A stretch of 64,000 bases of DNA, taken from the NCBI GenBank assembly GCA_017449935.1, contig JAFSYP010000028.1:61073-125072 (forward strand). The letters are read 5' to 3'. The translations under genes and the position numbers were made by a program. Position 1 is the first letter of the stretch. Each line of letters starts with the position of its first letter. This DNA comes from Clostridia bacterium (lineage in GTDB: Bacteria > Bacillota > Clostridia > Oscillospirales > Acutalibacteraceae). Under the pieces are notes generated by a model. The model was not told where the DNA came from and did not search any database. It was given only the letters and a program-made list of their open reading frames with translations. Positions 25,110 to 33,543 of the stretch are shown in pieces.

Positions 25110-25940
25110 TCAGACGCGAGCGGCTTCCGGTTTTTCTTCATTTTCCTTGCGCGTATTCCGTGCGAACGCGGGCGTAAAGTTGACAAGCAGAAGCACCAGA
25201 TACACGGACCAGACCGGTACGCCTTCGATCAGACCGTCCTTGCCGATGACGACAAGCAGCGTGAACGCGCCGACCAGTACGGCGCAGAAAAAGACGGTCA
25301 GCAAAACGAAGCGTTTCTCCTTTGTGCGCGCCATACCGATGAGAAACAGAACGACGGGCGCCGCCGCGCCGAACGCGAAGACGAGCGCGCCTGTCCAGTG
25401 GGACATACAGCGCAGAGAATTCAGGATCAGGTCCTCTCCGGCGGAGGGGACGTTGATCGTGATGAAAAGCGCCGCGCAGCCGATACAGGCGGCGGTCAGA
25501 CCGATGTGGTTGCGATAACCGAATTTACGGAACATGTACAGCGTGTTGACAAAGATTGATTCGGTCGACAGGATGCCCCAGAGCTTGAAGCACCACGGGT
25601 AATCGAGCCCGATCATGCTGGCGGTGTACTGGCGCGGATTCTTCAGAAACGCATATACGGTGATGAACGCACAGCCGACGATCAGCGACGTGAGCGCAAA
25701 GACGCGGTCGTATTTGTGTTCGGCGTCATAAAGGATCCGCTGCATGTAAACCGGGAACAGCAGCATGATGCAGGCGGAGATTACGATCCAGATCGGATAG
25801 ATCCAGGCATAATGCATGCCGGTCTCCGCGGTCGGATAGGTATTCCAATGCAGAAAGAATACCATCCAGACAAGATACGCTGCGACGAAGAAAAGCCAAA
25901 GCGCTTTATACCCGACGGGCAGTTTGTTCGTCTTTTCCAT
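25110..25940 (-). CDS. Eight-helix membrane protein of unknown function
   Basis: 276 residues from ATG 25940, with GGAGAAG just upstream; the longer frame upstream lies in the epimerase gene and is discarded. Eight hydrophobic segments are spread evenly (first at about 12-32, last near 245-262), with short loops and a polar, Lys/Glu-rich C-terminus. I do not recognise a family; there are no conserved charged residues inside the helices that would suggest a transporter. It is 19 bases behind the aldose-epimerase-like gene at the end of the rnf run, so it may be co-expressed with Rnf. Confidence 0.6.
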   Translation of the reverse strand: MEKTNKLPVGYKALWLFFVAAYLVWMVFFLHWNTYPTAETGMHYAWIYPIWIVISACIMLLFPVYMQRILYDAEHKYDRVFALTSLIVGCAFITVYAFLKNPRQYTASMIGLDYPWCFKLWGILSTESIFVNTLYMFRKFGYRNHIGLTAACIGCAALFITINVPSAGEDLILNSLRCMSHWTGALVFAFGAAAPVVLFLIGMARTKEKRFVLLTVFFCAVLVGAFTLLVVIGKDGLIEGVPVWSVYLVLLLVNFTPAFARNTRKENEEKPEAARV

Positions 25941-25959
25941 CACACTTCTCCTCAACAGC

Positions 25960-26811
25960 TTACAGGATCTCCGCCGTGTAGACGAGATCGAAGATCCCGC
26001 CTTCGGGGAGACGCAGGATCGCGTCCTTTTCGGACAGATCGTCACGCTCGCGGCGGTCGTCGTTGACGCCGCACCACGGTTCGATACAGACGTACGGCGC
26101 GCCGGGTTTTGCCCAAATGCCGAGATAAGGAACGTCGCCGAACGTAAAGCGCACGTCGCACGACGGCGCAGCGCGGCGAAGCGTCACGGCGCGGGAACGA
26201 ATGCGCGAAAAGATCAGCGCGTCGCGGTCGAAGATATGCGCCGTGATCTCGATCTCTTTTTCATTTTGCAGCACAGGCGATTTTTCGGGCAGACGCAGCG
26301 AATCGTCGTCGATCGTTTCGGTGTCCAGCGTTTCCGGCTGGTCGAATTCGAGCTTGTCGCCGAGCGCGCAGTTGAATCCGGGATGGCCGCCGATCGAGAA
26401 AAACATCTCGCCGTCGGTGCGGTTGACCACGGTATGCGTGGCGCGCAGCGTTTTTCCGAGCAGCTCAAATCGGACATACAATTCAAACTCAAACGGATAG
26501 TTTTGCCGCGTCTGCTCGTCGCTGCACAGACGGAATACCGCTTCGTTCCGTTCGCAGGAAACGACGTCAAACAGGCGCTTGCGTGCGAAGCCGTGCTTCT
26601 GCATCGTGTACTCCGTGCCGCGGTAGCGGTATTTGTCGTCGAGCAGACGGCCGATGATCGGGAACAGGACGGGCGACTGTCCGTACCAAACGGCGGGGTC
26701 GCCCTGCCAGATATATTCGTGTCCGTCCGCGCGGCGCACGAGCGAATGCAGCTCCGCGCCCATATCGTTGATTTGTGCGGTCAGGTATTCGTTTTCGATT
26801 TGATAAAACAT
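25960..26811 (-). CDS. Aldose 1-epimerase-family protein (LacX/YihR-like)
   Basis: 283 residues with the galactose-mutarotase fold pattern: NDMGAELHSL, WQGDPAVWYGQSPVLFPIIG, MQKHGFAR with the family histidine, and SIGGHPGFNCAL with the second. These enzymes interconvert alpha and beta anomers of free or phosphorylated sugars in the cytoplasm. It lies 12 bases after rnfB on the same strand, so it is probably transcribed with the Rnf operon, although no mechanistic link is known. Confidence 0.85.
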   Translation of the reverse strand: MFYQIENEYLTAQINDMGAELHSLVRRADGHEYIWQGDPAVWYGQSPVLFPIIGRLLDDKYRYRGTEYTMQKHGFARKRLFDVVSCERNEAVFRLCSDEQTRQNYPFEFELYVRFELLGKTLRATHTVVNRTDGEMFFSIGGHPGFNCALGDKLEFDQPETLDTETIDDDSLRLPEKSPVLQNEKEIEITAHIFDRDALIFSRIRSRAVTLRRAAPSCDVRFTFGDVPYLGIWAKPGAPYVCIEPWCGVNDDRRERDDLSEKDAILRLPEGGIFDLVYTAEIL

Positions 26812-26823
26812 ACAGCTCGTCCT

Positions 26824-27642
26824 TTACTCGATGATTGCGGCTTTAGAGCCGGGGATATGGATGCATTTGACAGGACAACCCTCGGCGCAAACGCCGCAGG
26901 ATACGCATTTCTCCGGGTCGATCTTGGCGCAGAAGTTGATGACGGATACGGCGCCGACCTTGCAGTTCTTGACGCATTTCATACAGCCGATACAGCCGGC
27001 GCTGCACGCCTTGCGCGTCGCGGCGCCCTTATCGTGGTTGCTGCACAGCACGGCGGGGATGCCGGCGTTCTTCGGCACAACGGAGATCAGATGCTTCGGA
27101 CAGACGGCGACGCATTTCTTGCAGGCGTGACACTTGTCCGGATCGATCCAGGCGACGCCGTCGCAGATCGTGATGGCTTCGAAGGGACATTCGCGCCGGC
27201 AGTCGCCGAAGCCGAGACAGCCGTACGCGCACGCCTTCGGACCGCCGAAGACCTGGATTGCCATGCGGCAGCTTTCAATGCCCATGTATTCCAGCTTGTT
27301 GACCGCGCTGGCGTGATTGCCGCAGCAGTGCACGACCGCGGTCATCGGAACGGATTCCGATACGGAAAGACCCGTGATCGCGGCGATCGCCTCGGCGGCG
27401 TCTCTGCCGCCGGGAGAACACAGTGCCGTATTCGTCGTCTTGCCGGTCGAGAGCGCGTCGGCGTAACCGTCGCAGCCGGAGAAGCCGCATGCGCCGCAGT
27501 TCGCGCCGGGCAGACATTCGCGGATCTTTTCTGTTTTTTCATTGACGGGGACCGCCATCACCACGGAGGCCACGGAAAGACCGAGCCCCGCGATCAGACC
27601 GATGGCGGAAACGAGAAGCACAGCAAATAAGATCGGATTCAT
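26824..27642 (-). CDS. rnfB: Electron transport complex protein RnfB
   Basis: 272 residues: one N-terminal membrane helix, then the RnfB iron-sulfur motif PGANCGACGFSGCDGYA (about 45-61) and several 4Fe-4S ferredoxin motifs (CAYGCLGFGDCRREC, CHACKKCVAVCP, CIGCMKCVKNC, CVSCGVCAEGCP). RnfB receives electrons from reduced ferredoxin and passes them into the Rnf complex, which pumps Na+ or H+ while reducing NAD+. It is the last rnf gene in the order C-D-G-E-A-B and 12 bases behind rnfA. Confidence 0.96.
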   Translation of the reverse strand: MNPILFAVLLVSAIGLIAGLGLSVASVVMAVPVNEKTEKIRECLPGANCGACGFSGCDGYADALSTGKTTNTALCSPGGRDAAEAIAAITGLSVSESVPMTAVVHCCGNHASAVNKLEYMGIESCRMAIQVFGGPKACAYGCLGFGDCRRECPFEAITICDGVAWIDPDKCHACKKCVAVCPKHLISVVPKNAGIPAVLCSNHDKGAATRKACSAGCIGCMKCVKNCKVGAVSVINFCAKIDPEKCVSCGVCAEGCPVKCIHIPGSKAAIIE

Positions 27643-27654
27643 TGCGCGCCCTCC

Positions 27655-28260
27655 TTAACCGAAAATATGCTCGATCACGCCGCCGAAGCCGAGGAACGAA
27701 ACCGAAACGAGAGATGCGGCGACGAGTGTGATCGGCAGACCTTGCATGAACTTGGGAATATCCGCCTGCTCGATCTTGGAGCGTACGCCGGAGAACATGA
27801 CCATGGCGAGCATGAAACCGAGTCCTGCGCCGACAGAGTTGAACATCGACGCCGCAAACCCGAACGATGTGTCCGCGGCGGCCTTTTCCACGTTCAGCAG
27901 CACCACGCCGAGCACGGCACAGTTGGTTGTGATCAGCGGCAGATAGATGCCCAGCGCCTGATACAGCGCCGGAATGTACCGCTTGAGAACAATCTCGACG
28001 AGCTGCACCAGCGCCGCGATCACGAGGATGAAGACGATCGTCTGCAAATACGCCAGATCATGCGGCAGCAGCAGGAACTTGTTGATGGGGAATGTGACCG
28101 CGGTTGCCATCGCCATAACGAAGATCACGGCCGCAGACATGCCGACGGCTGTGTTCAGCTTTTTGGACACGCCGAGGAACGGACAGATGCCTAAGAATTT
28201 GGCCAGGACGAAGTTTTCCGTCAGGATGGCCGTCAGGAGTATGGCAAGATACACTTTCAT
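27655..28260 (-). CDS. rnfA: Electron transport complex protein RnfA
   Basis: 201 residues with six membrane helices and the RnfA/NqrE signature LTENFVLAKFLGICPFLGVS near the N-terminus. RnfA and RnfE form the membrane core that coordinates a 2Fe-2S centre and is part of the ion path. The ATG overlaps the rnfE stop by four bases. Confidence 0.96.
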   Translation of the reverse strand: MKVYLAILLTAILTENFVLAKFLGICPFLGVSKKLNTAVGMSAAVIFVMAMATAVTFPINKFLLLPHDLAYLQTIVFILVIAALVQLVEIVLKRYIPALYQALGIYLPLITTNCAVLGVVLLNVEKAAADTSFGFAASMFNSVGAGLGFMLAMVMFSGVRSKIEQADIPKFMQGLPITLVAASLVSVSFLGFGGVIEHIFG

Positions 28261-29021
28261 GCGTTGACCGCCTCCTTTGCGTCCGTTTCACAGGCGCCGC
28301 CGCGCATCGTGCAGGCGGCTGCCATCGGGCAGTTTTCACAGCTGTTCAGCTGCGCCTTGGGCTTGCCCTTGCGTTCGGCGATGCGGTTCGCGCACGCCAT
28401 CAGCAGACCGAAGGTGAAGAATCCGCCGGGAGCCAGTACGAAGATCAGTATCGGCTCGATGCCGGGAATATGCGAAAAGACGTCGATACCGGTAAACGAC
28501 GTAACGCCGAACAGGCCAAGCAGACTGTCGGCGCCGCGGAAGAGCGTGCCGCTGCCGAAGAATTCGCGGATCGTCGCCATGCAGAATACGGCGGCGGTGA
28601 ACCCGATGCCCATGCCGAGACCGTCCGCTGCGCTGGCGAGGACCTTATGCTTGCCGGCGAACGCTTCCGCACGGCCGAGCAGGATACAGTTGACGACGAT
28701 CAGCGGAAGGAATACGCCCAGCGCCTCGTCCAGCGCCGGTACGAACGCTTTGATGAGAAGCTGGATGATCGTCACGAAAGAGGCGATGATCACGATATAG
28801 GCGGGGATGCGCACTTTGGACGGGATCACTTTTCGCAGCAGGGAGATAACAATGTTGGAGCACAGCAGCACCAGTGTCACGGAGATGCCCATGCCGATGG
28901 CGTTGACCATCGAGGTGCTGGTAGCCAGCGTCGGACAAGTGCCGAGCACGAGTCGAAGCACGGGGTTTTCCTTCAGCAAGCCCTTGCTGAATTCCTGCCC
29001 GAGCGATTTACGTTCAGCCAT
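28257..29021 (-). CDS. rnfE: Electron transport complex protein RnfE
   Basis: 254 residues, six membrane helices, family block NPVLRLVLGTCPTLATSTS (about 20-38) and IREFFGSGTLF. The C-terminal extension carries three or four cysteines (NSCENCPMAAACTMRGGAC), more than a typical RnfE tail, which could bind a metal. It overlaps rnfG by eight bases and rnfA by four. Confidence 0.95.
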   Translation of the reverse strand: MAERKSLGQEFSKGLLKENPVLRLVLGTCPTLATSTSMVNAIGMGISVTLVLLCSNIVISLLRKVIPSKVRIPAYIVIIASFVTIIQLLIKAFVPALDEALGVFLPLIVVNCILLGRAEAFAGKHKVLASAADGLGMGIGFTAAVFCMATIREFFGSGTLFRGADSLLGLFGVTSFTGIDVFSHIPGIEPILIFVLAPGGFFTFGLLMACANRIAERKGKPKAQLNSCENCPMAAACTMRGGACETDAKEAVNA

Positions 29022-29583
29022 TTGCGGAGCCTCCTTTCGGGATCTGATCGAACAGCTTGAGTGCGAGATTGACGGCGTCCGTGACGCCGCGCGAGGTATA
29101 CGTCGCGCCAGTGAGCGCGTCGATCCCGTTCTCGGCGGATTTGCTGGCGGTGCTGACGCCGATCACGCCGGATTTGTCATAGAACTGCGCTTTGAAGCCG
29201 TCCTGCTTCGCGTTCTGTCCGAGACCGGGCGTCTCGTTGCTGACGTCCAGGATCTCCACGGCACGGACAGTGCCGTTTCGGCGAACGCCGGTCATCACGG
29301 ACACGTCGCCGCCGTAGCCTTTGGCGGACGTGGTGAAGGTATAACCGATGCATTTGCCTGTGCTGTCCAGCGCTTCGCAGTATGTCGCGCTGTCGACCGT
29401 CTTAGCTTCTCCGAAGGATCTCGCCTCCGGGAAAACGCGCGCACGCGCTTCGTTTTCCGCCTGTGCGGCGATGGTTTCAATGCGCGCAGCCGTGACTTGA
29501 TTGGTCAGCGCAAGCAGGGAGGTCGCCACAAGGCAGATCAGCAGCAGCGCGACGGCGGGCATAATGATCTTTTTGAAGCTCAT
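29014..29583 (-). CDS. rnfG: Electron transport complex protein RnfG
   Basis: 189 residues: one membrane helix (about 7-28), then an FMN-binding extracytoplasmic domain with DALTGATYTSRGV, where the FMN phosphate is attached to the second Thr (SGAT-type motif). NETPGLGQNA is also conserved. RnfG carries electrons between the peripheral and membrane subunits. Four-base overlap with rnfD. Confidence 0.95.
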   Translation of the reverse strand: MSFKKIIMPAVALLLICLVATSLLALTNQVTAARIETIAAQAENEARARVFPEARSFGEAKTVDSATYCEALDSTGKCIGYTFTTSAKGYGGDVSVMTGVRRNGTVRAVEILDVSNETPGLGQNAKQDGFKAQFYDKSGVIGVSTASKSAENGIDALTGATYTSRGVTDAVNLALKLFDQIPKGGSANG

Positions 29584-30590
29584 GACGGCTGCACCTCCTT
29601 CTTGTCTTTGCGCGGTTTCTTTTCCTTTTCGACGCCGAACGGCCTCGGGACCGTCAGCCGTTCGATATGCGGGACCAGAATGTTCATCAGCAGAATGGAG
29701 AAGGATACGCCTTCGTTCATGTTGCCGAACAGACGGATCAGGCAGGTGAGCAGACCGCAGCCGACGGCAAAGATTACCTTGCCGCGGGAACTGATGGGAG
29801 AGGTCGCGTAATCGGTCGCCATGAAGAACGCGCCGAGCATCAGGCCGCCGCTGAGCAGCTCATAGGCCGTGAAGAGGAACGCGTTTTCTTTTTGTGCGAA
29901 GCCGTAAAGCAGCATACACATGCCGACCGTGCCGATATAGCAGAACGGAATGATCGGAGAAATGACGCGTCGGATCATCAGGTACACGCCGCCGAGCAGG
30001 AGCGCGGCCGCGCAGACCTCGCCCAGACAGCCGGCCTTTGCGAAGCACATGTTCAAAAGCGCAGGCAGTGTGCCTTCGCCGGTCTTGAGGATCGCAAGCG
30101 GCGTAGCGGACGTGACGGCGTCGGGCGTATCGGAACGCCATGCGAAGGGCGTCGCCCAGGAAGCGAGCATCGCTTTGGGGAAGGATACCATCAGAACGAT
30201 GCGCGCGAGCAGCGCGGGATTGACGAAGTTCTGACCGATGCCGCCGAACATCTGTTTGACGACGATGATCGCGATCGCGGCGCCGAAAACAACCATCCAG
30301 AAGGGGATCGTCGACGGCAGATTGAACGCGAGGATCATGCCTGTGACGGCGGCGCTCAGATCGCCGATCGTGTTCGCGCGGCGCATAGCCTTGCGGCTGA
30401 GGTATTCAAACAGGACGCAGCTCGCGATACTGACCGCGGTCACCGCGAGAGAGCGCAGACCGAACAGAATGACCGACGCGATCAGGGACGGCGTCAGCGC
30501 GATCAGCACGTCCAGCATGATGATCCGCGTCGTGTCGCGCGTGCGCACATGCGGAGAAGCGCTGGCAGTCAGGAGTTTGTTGTCAACCAT
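29580..30590 (-). CDS. rnfD: Electron transport complex protein RnfD
   Basis: 336 residues, about nine membrane helices, with the covalent FMN motif near DAVTSATPLA (about 177-186) and the conserved GGIGQNFVNPALLAR. RnfD with RnfG forms the flavin relay and probably the ion channel. The Lys-rich C-terminus is cytoplasmic. Overlaps rnfC by eight bases. Confidence 0.95.
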   Translation of the reverse strand: MVDNKLLTASASPHVRTRDTTRIIMLDVLIALTPSLIASVILFGLRSLAVTAVSIASCVLFEYLSRKAMRRANTIGDLSAAVTGMILAFNLPSTIPFWMVVFGAAIAIIVVKQMFGGIGQNFVNPALLARIVLMVSFPKAMLASWATPFAWRSDTPDAVTSATPLAILKTGEGTLPALLNMCFAKAGCLGEVCAAALLLGGVYLMIRRVISPIIPFCYIGTVGMCMLLYGFAQKENAFLFTAYELLSGGLMLGAFFMATDYATSPISSRGKVIFAVGCGLLTCLIRLFGNMNEGVSFSILLMNILVPHIERLTVPRPFGVEKEKKPRKDKKEVQPS

Positions 30591-31929
30591 TAGATTTCGC
30601 CGCCTCCCTTATGATGGATTTTGCAAGTCGCATATTCTGCACGAGCGGTCTTCCGGCAGGGCAGGAGAACGCGCACGAGCCGCATTCCATGCAGACGTTT
30701 GCGCCTGCGCGGATCAGCGCCTGCGCGTCGCCCGTCTTCGCGAGCCGCGCGATGACGCTGGCCTGCAGATTCATCGGACACGCCGAGGCGCAGCGGCCGC
30801 AGTTGATGCAGTCCGTTTCTTTTTTCAGACCGTCTTCCTTTGAAAAAGCCAGGATGGCGTTGTTCTGCTTCATAACGGGGATGTCGGTGCTGATGACCGC
30901 AAGTCCCATCATCGGACCGCCCGTGATGATTTTGTGCGGCGTCACTTTGAAGCCGCCGCAGTGTTCGATGATGTCGCCGATTATCATACCGATCGGCACG
31001 CGTACGTTCTGCGGCGTACAGATCGCCGAACCGTCCACGGTCAAAGAGCGGCTGACCAGCGGTTTGCCGCTTTTGATGTAGCGGGCGATGAATGCGACAG
31101 AGGCGACGTTCATGACAAGGCAACCGACGTCCGACGGCAGCTTGCCGGCCGGAACGCGCCGGCCGGTCGCGGAATAGATCATGACCTTTTCGGCGCCCTG
31201 CGGATACACGGAACGAAGCTGCATGACCGAGATCTCGCCCTTCGTTTTTTCGATCTGGCTGGCGATAGAGGACAGGATCGTGATGGCCTTCGGCTTGTTC
31301 TTTTCAATTGCGATGACCACGCGCGGGATCTGCAGGATCTCCTTGAGGATCTGGATGCCTGACAGCACGTCCCAGGAGTTTTCAATGCATTCGCGGTTGT
31401 CGACGGTGATGTACGGTTCGCATTCCGCCGCGTTGACGATCAGCGTATCGACAGTGCCGGGCTTGAAGCCCAGCTTGACGTGCGACGGAAAACCGGCGCC
31501 GCCAAGTCCGACCAGGCCCGACGCGCGCACAGCGGCGATCAGCTCCTCGCGCGTATCGGCTTTCGGCGGTTCAAGCCCTTCAAACAGACGCATTTCACCG
31601 TCGGACTCGATCGTCACCGCGCGGGACGAAACGCCGTTTGCCAGCGTGATGTCGCCCACAGCCGTCACGGTTCCGGAAATCGAGGCATGGACCGGCGTGC
31701 TGACAAACGCGGTCGTATCGCCGATAACCTGTCCGATGCTGACCGTGTCGCCGACATTGACGATCGGTGCGCACGGCGCGCCGATATTCATCTGCATCGG
31801 GATCACGACTTTGTCCGGGGCAGGCAGACGCACGATCTCCTGATCAGCCGTGTTTTTATGATGCTGAACGTGCACGCCGCCGCGTATCTTTCCGACGGCG
31901 GAGCGCACATGCGGAATTGCATTCCCCAC
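30583..31929 (-). CDS. rnfC: Electron transport complex protein RnfC
   Basis: 448 residues from GTG 31929, chosen because GGGAGAG lies 6 bases upstream and the usual RnfC N-terminus (GGVHxxxxK) follows. The NADH/FMN motif LVGLGGAGFPSHVK (about 137-150) and two 4Fe-4S motifs (CINCGRCASACP and CMECGSCAFSCPAGRP) are intact. RnfC is the NAD-facing subunit. It lacks the long Ala-rich C-terminal repeats of some proteobacterial RnfC. First gene of the operon, with its own promoter. Confidence 0.95.
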   Translation of the reverse strand: MGNAIPHVRSAVGKIRGGVHVQHHKNTADQEIVRLPAPDKVVIPMQMNIGAPCAPIVNVGDTVSIGQVIGDTTAFVSTPVHASISGTVTAVGDITLANGVSSRAVTIESDGEMRLFEGLEPPKADTREELIAAVRASGLVGLGGAGFPSHVKLGFKPGTVDTLIVNAAECEPYITVDNRECIENSWDVLSGIQILKEILQIPRVVIAIEKNKPKAITILSSIASQIEKTKGEISVMQLRSVYPQGAEKVMIYSATGRRVPAGKLPSDVGCLVMNVASVAFIARYIKSGKPLVSRSLTVDGSAICTPQNVRVPIGMIIGDIIEHCGGFKVTPHKIITGGPMMGLAVISTDIPVMKQNNAILAFSKEDGLKKETDCINCGRCASACPMNLQASVIARLAKTGDAQALIRAGANVCMECGSCAFSCPAGRPLVQNMRLAKSIIREAAKSNG

Positions 31930-31976
31930 TCTGATCTCTCCCTTCGTAACAAATATTACATTATGAAACATCTTGA

Positions 31977-32005
31977 ATTATAGAACAATATGTGTCAAAA
32001 TGCAA
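31977..32005 (-). promoter_or_regulatory. Promoter of the rnf operon
   Basis: Minus-strand TTGCAT (32000-32005), spacer 17, TATAAT (31977-31982); leader about 40 bases. Confidence 0.7.
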
Positions 32006-32047
32006 GCATAAAACAGTATTTTTTCAAAAAGACGGCGGCGGAATGTC

Positions 32048-32075
32048 TTGACATTTCAACGCAGTTTGTTACAAT
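32048..32075 (+). promoter_or_regulatory. Promoter of the OPA transporter gene
   Basis: TTGACA (32048-32053), spacer 16, TACAAT (32070-32075), divergent from the rnf promoter. Confidence 0.75.
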
Positions 32076-32148
32076 TGTTTCAGCGCTTCCGCACGGCTCT
32101 TTCCATGCGGTCCGCAGCGCAAGAACGACTCTGGCGGAGGAACGAACG

Positions 32149-33462
32149 ATGCACCGAAAACAACCGGATACGCTTGGATATACGAACGCCGAATATCGCA
32201 TTTTTCGCAAATATGCGGTGCGGTATCTGCTGTTCTTTTCTTTTTTATACTGCTGCCTGTACTGTACGCGGCTGAACCTTTCGGGGGCGGGCGCCGCTAT
32301 GATGGGCTCGCTGGGTATCGACAGCCGGCAGTTCGGCGTCCTGACCGGCACGCTGTTCTGGACGTACGGCATCGGCCAGCTTGTCAACGGCAGGCTCAGC
32401 GAGATCGCGGGCACGACGCGTTTTCTGATCCTGTCCGTTCTGCTGTCTTCCGGCGTCAATATCCTCATGGGCTTTCAGTCCGCTATGTGGGTGATGGTCC
32501 TGCTGTGGGGACTCAACGGCTTTTTCCAGTCCATGGCCTGGACGCCGGGACTTGCGTCGCTGACCAACTGGTGGCCGGGCAATTCGCGCGGCTTTGCGAC
32601 GGGGTTTGCCAATGCGTTTTCCGGATTCGGACAGGCGGTTGCTACGCTCGCCGTAACGCTCGCGTTTAAAGTCATGCCGGCGCAGGGCTGGCGTGCGGCG
32701 TTCTGGATTCCGACGGTCTTCCCGCTTTGTATGCTGCTGCTTTTTGTTCTGTTCACGCGCTCGACGCCGACGGCCGTCGGTTTGCCGGAGTATACCGAAA
32801 ACGATCCGGAACGCGCCGGATATGAACAGCAGCTGCGCGCGATCGCCGCGGAAAAGGGGAAGCTGTATCCGTTCCGCTACGTTTTGTCCAACGGGCGGTT
32901 CTGGCTGTGGATCATGATCGGCGTGATCATGGGGATCGCGCGTTACGGGCTGTCCACGTGGATCCCGTTGTACTTTGTCGAAAAGTTTCAAATGGAGATC
33001 ACGAGCGGTCTGCTGCAATCGCTGACGCTGCCGGTCGGCATGGGGATCGGGACGCTGGTCGTTCCGGCGCTGACCGATCGCTTCTGCCCGCAGAACCGTC
33101 TGCCTGCCGTGATCCTCAGCGCGGTCGTCGGCGCGGCGTCTGTCGGCGGGATCATGCTGCTTGACCCGCGCGTCGGCGCGCAGCGTGTGCTGCTGCTGGC
33201 GCTGCTGTTTATTGCGGGCTTCTGCATTTATGCGATCAGCGGAACGTCCTGGGCGTATGCCACGGACATCGGCGGACGTGTGTTCTCCGGAACGTGCTCC
33301 GGAATACTGGACTTCTCCGCCTATTTCGGCGCAGCGCTGCAGTCGATGCTGTACGGCTTCCTGATCCGTGTGACGGGCTGGAGCATGGTATTTGTTTCCA
33401 TCGCCGTGCTCTGCGCGAGCATCGCGCTGCTCGGCGCGCTCGGTTCGCGAAAAAAAAGCTGA
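32149..33462 (+). CDS. MFS transporter, organophosphate:phosphate antiporter-like
   Basis: 437 residues from ATG 32149 (GGAGG eight bases upstream; the longer upstream frame covers the promoter and is excluded). Twelve membrane helices; the N-half carries FSFLYCCLYCTRLNLS and NWWPGNSRGFATGF, resembling the GlpT/UhpT (OPA) group, which exchanges sugar phosphates or glycerol-3-phosphate for phosphate. Monocistronic by its promoter. The substrate is unknown. Confidence 0.8.
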   Translation: MHRKQPDTLGYTNAEYRIFRKYAVRYLLFFSFLYCCLYCTRLNLSGAGAAMMGSLGIDSRQFGVLTGTLFWTYGIGQLVNGRLSEIAGTTRFLILSVLLSSGVNILMGFQSAMWVMVLLWGLNGFFQSMAWTPGLASLTNWWPGNSRGFATGFANAFSGFGQAVATLAVTLAFKVMPAQGWRAAFWIPTVFPLCMLLLFVLFTRSTPTAVGLPEYTENDPERAGYEQQLRAIAAEKGKLYPFRYVLSNGRFWLWIMIGVIMGIARYGLSTWIPLYFVEKFQMEITSGLLQSLTLPVGMGIGTLVVPALTDRFCPQNRLPAVILSAVVGAASVGGIMLLDPRVGAQRVLLLALLFIAGFCIYAISGTSWAYATDIGGRVFSGTCSGILDFSAYFGAALQSMLYGFLIRVTGWSMVFVSIAVLCASIALLGALGSRKKS

Positions 33463-33484
33463 ACGGATAAAAACAAAGAAAAGT

Positions 33485-33512
33485 GGCAGCCGCATTGTTT
33501 GGTGCAGCTGCC
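33485..33512 (-). terminator. Probable terminator of fhs
   Basis: GGCAGC (33485-33490) pairs with GCTGCC (33507-33512); on the minus strand ACTTTTC follows. The stem is short. Confidence 0.5.
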
Positions 33513-33543
33513 GCGATGTTTATTCGGTTGTTTTCTCTATGGA

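Noticed and set aside
31990-32148. N-terminal extension of the OPA transporter
   Set aside because: The region holds the promoter and a ribosome site for ATG 32149; the added residues look non-coding.
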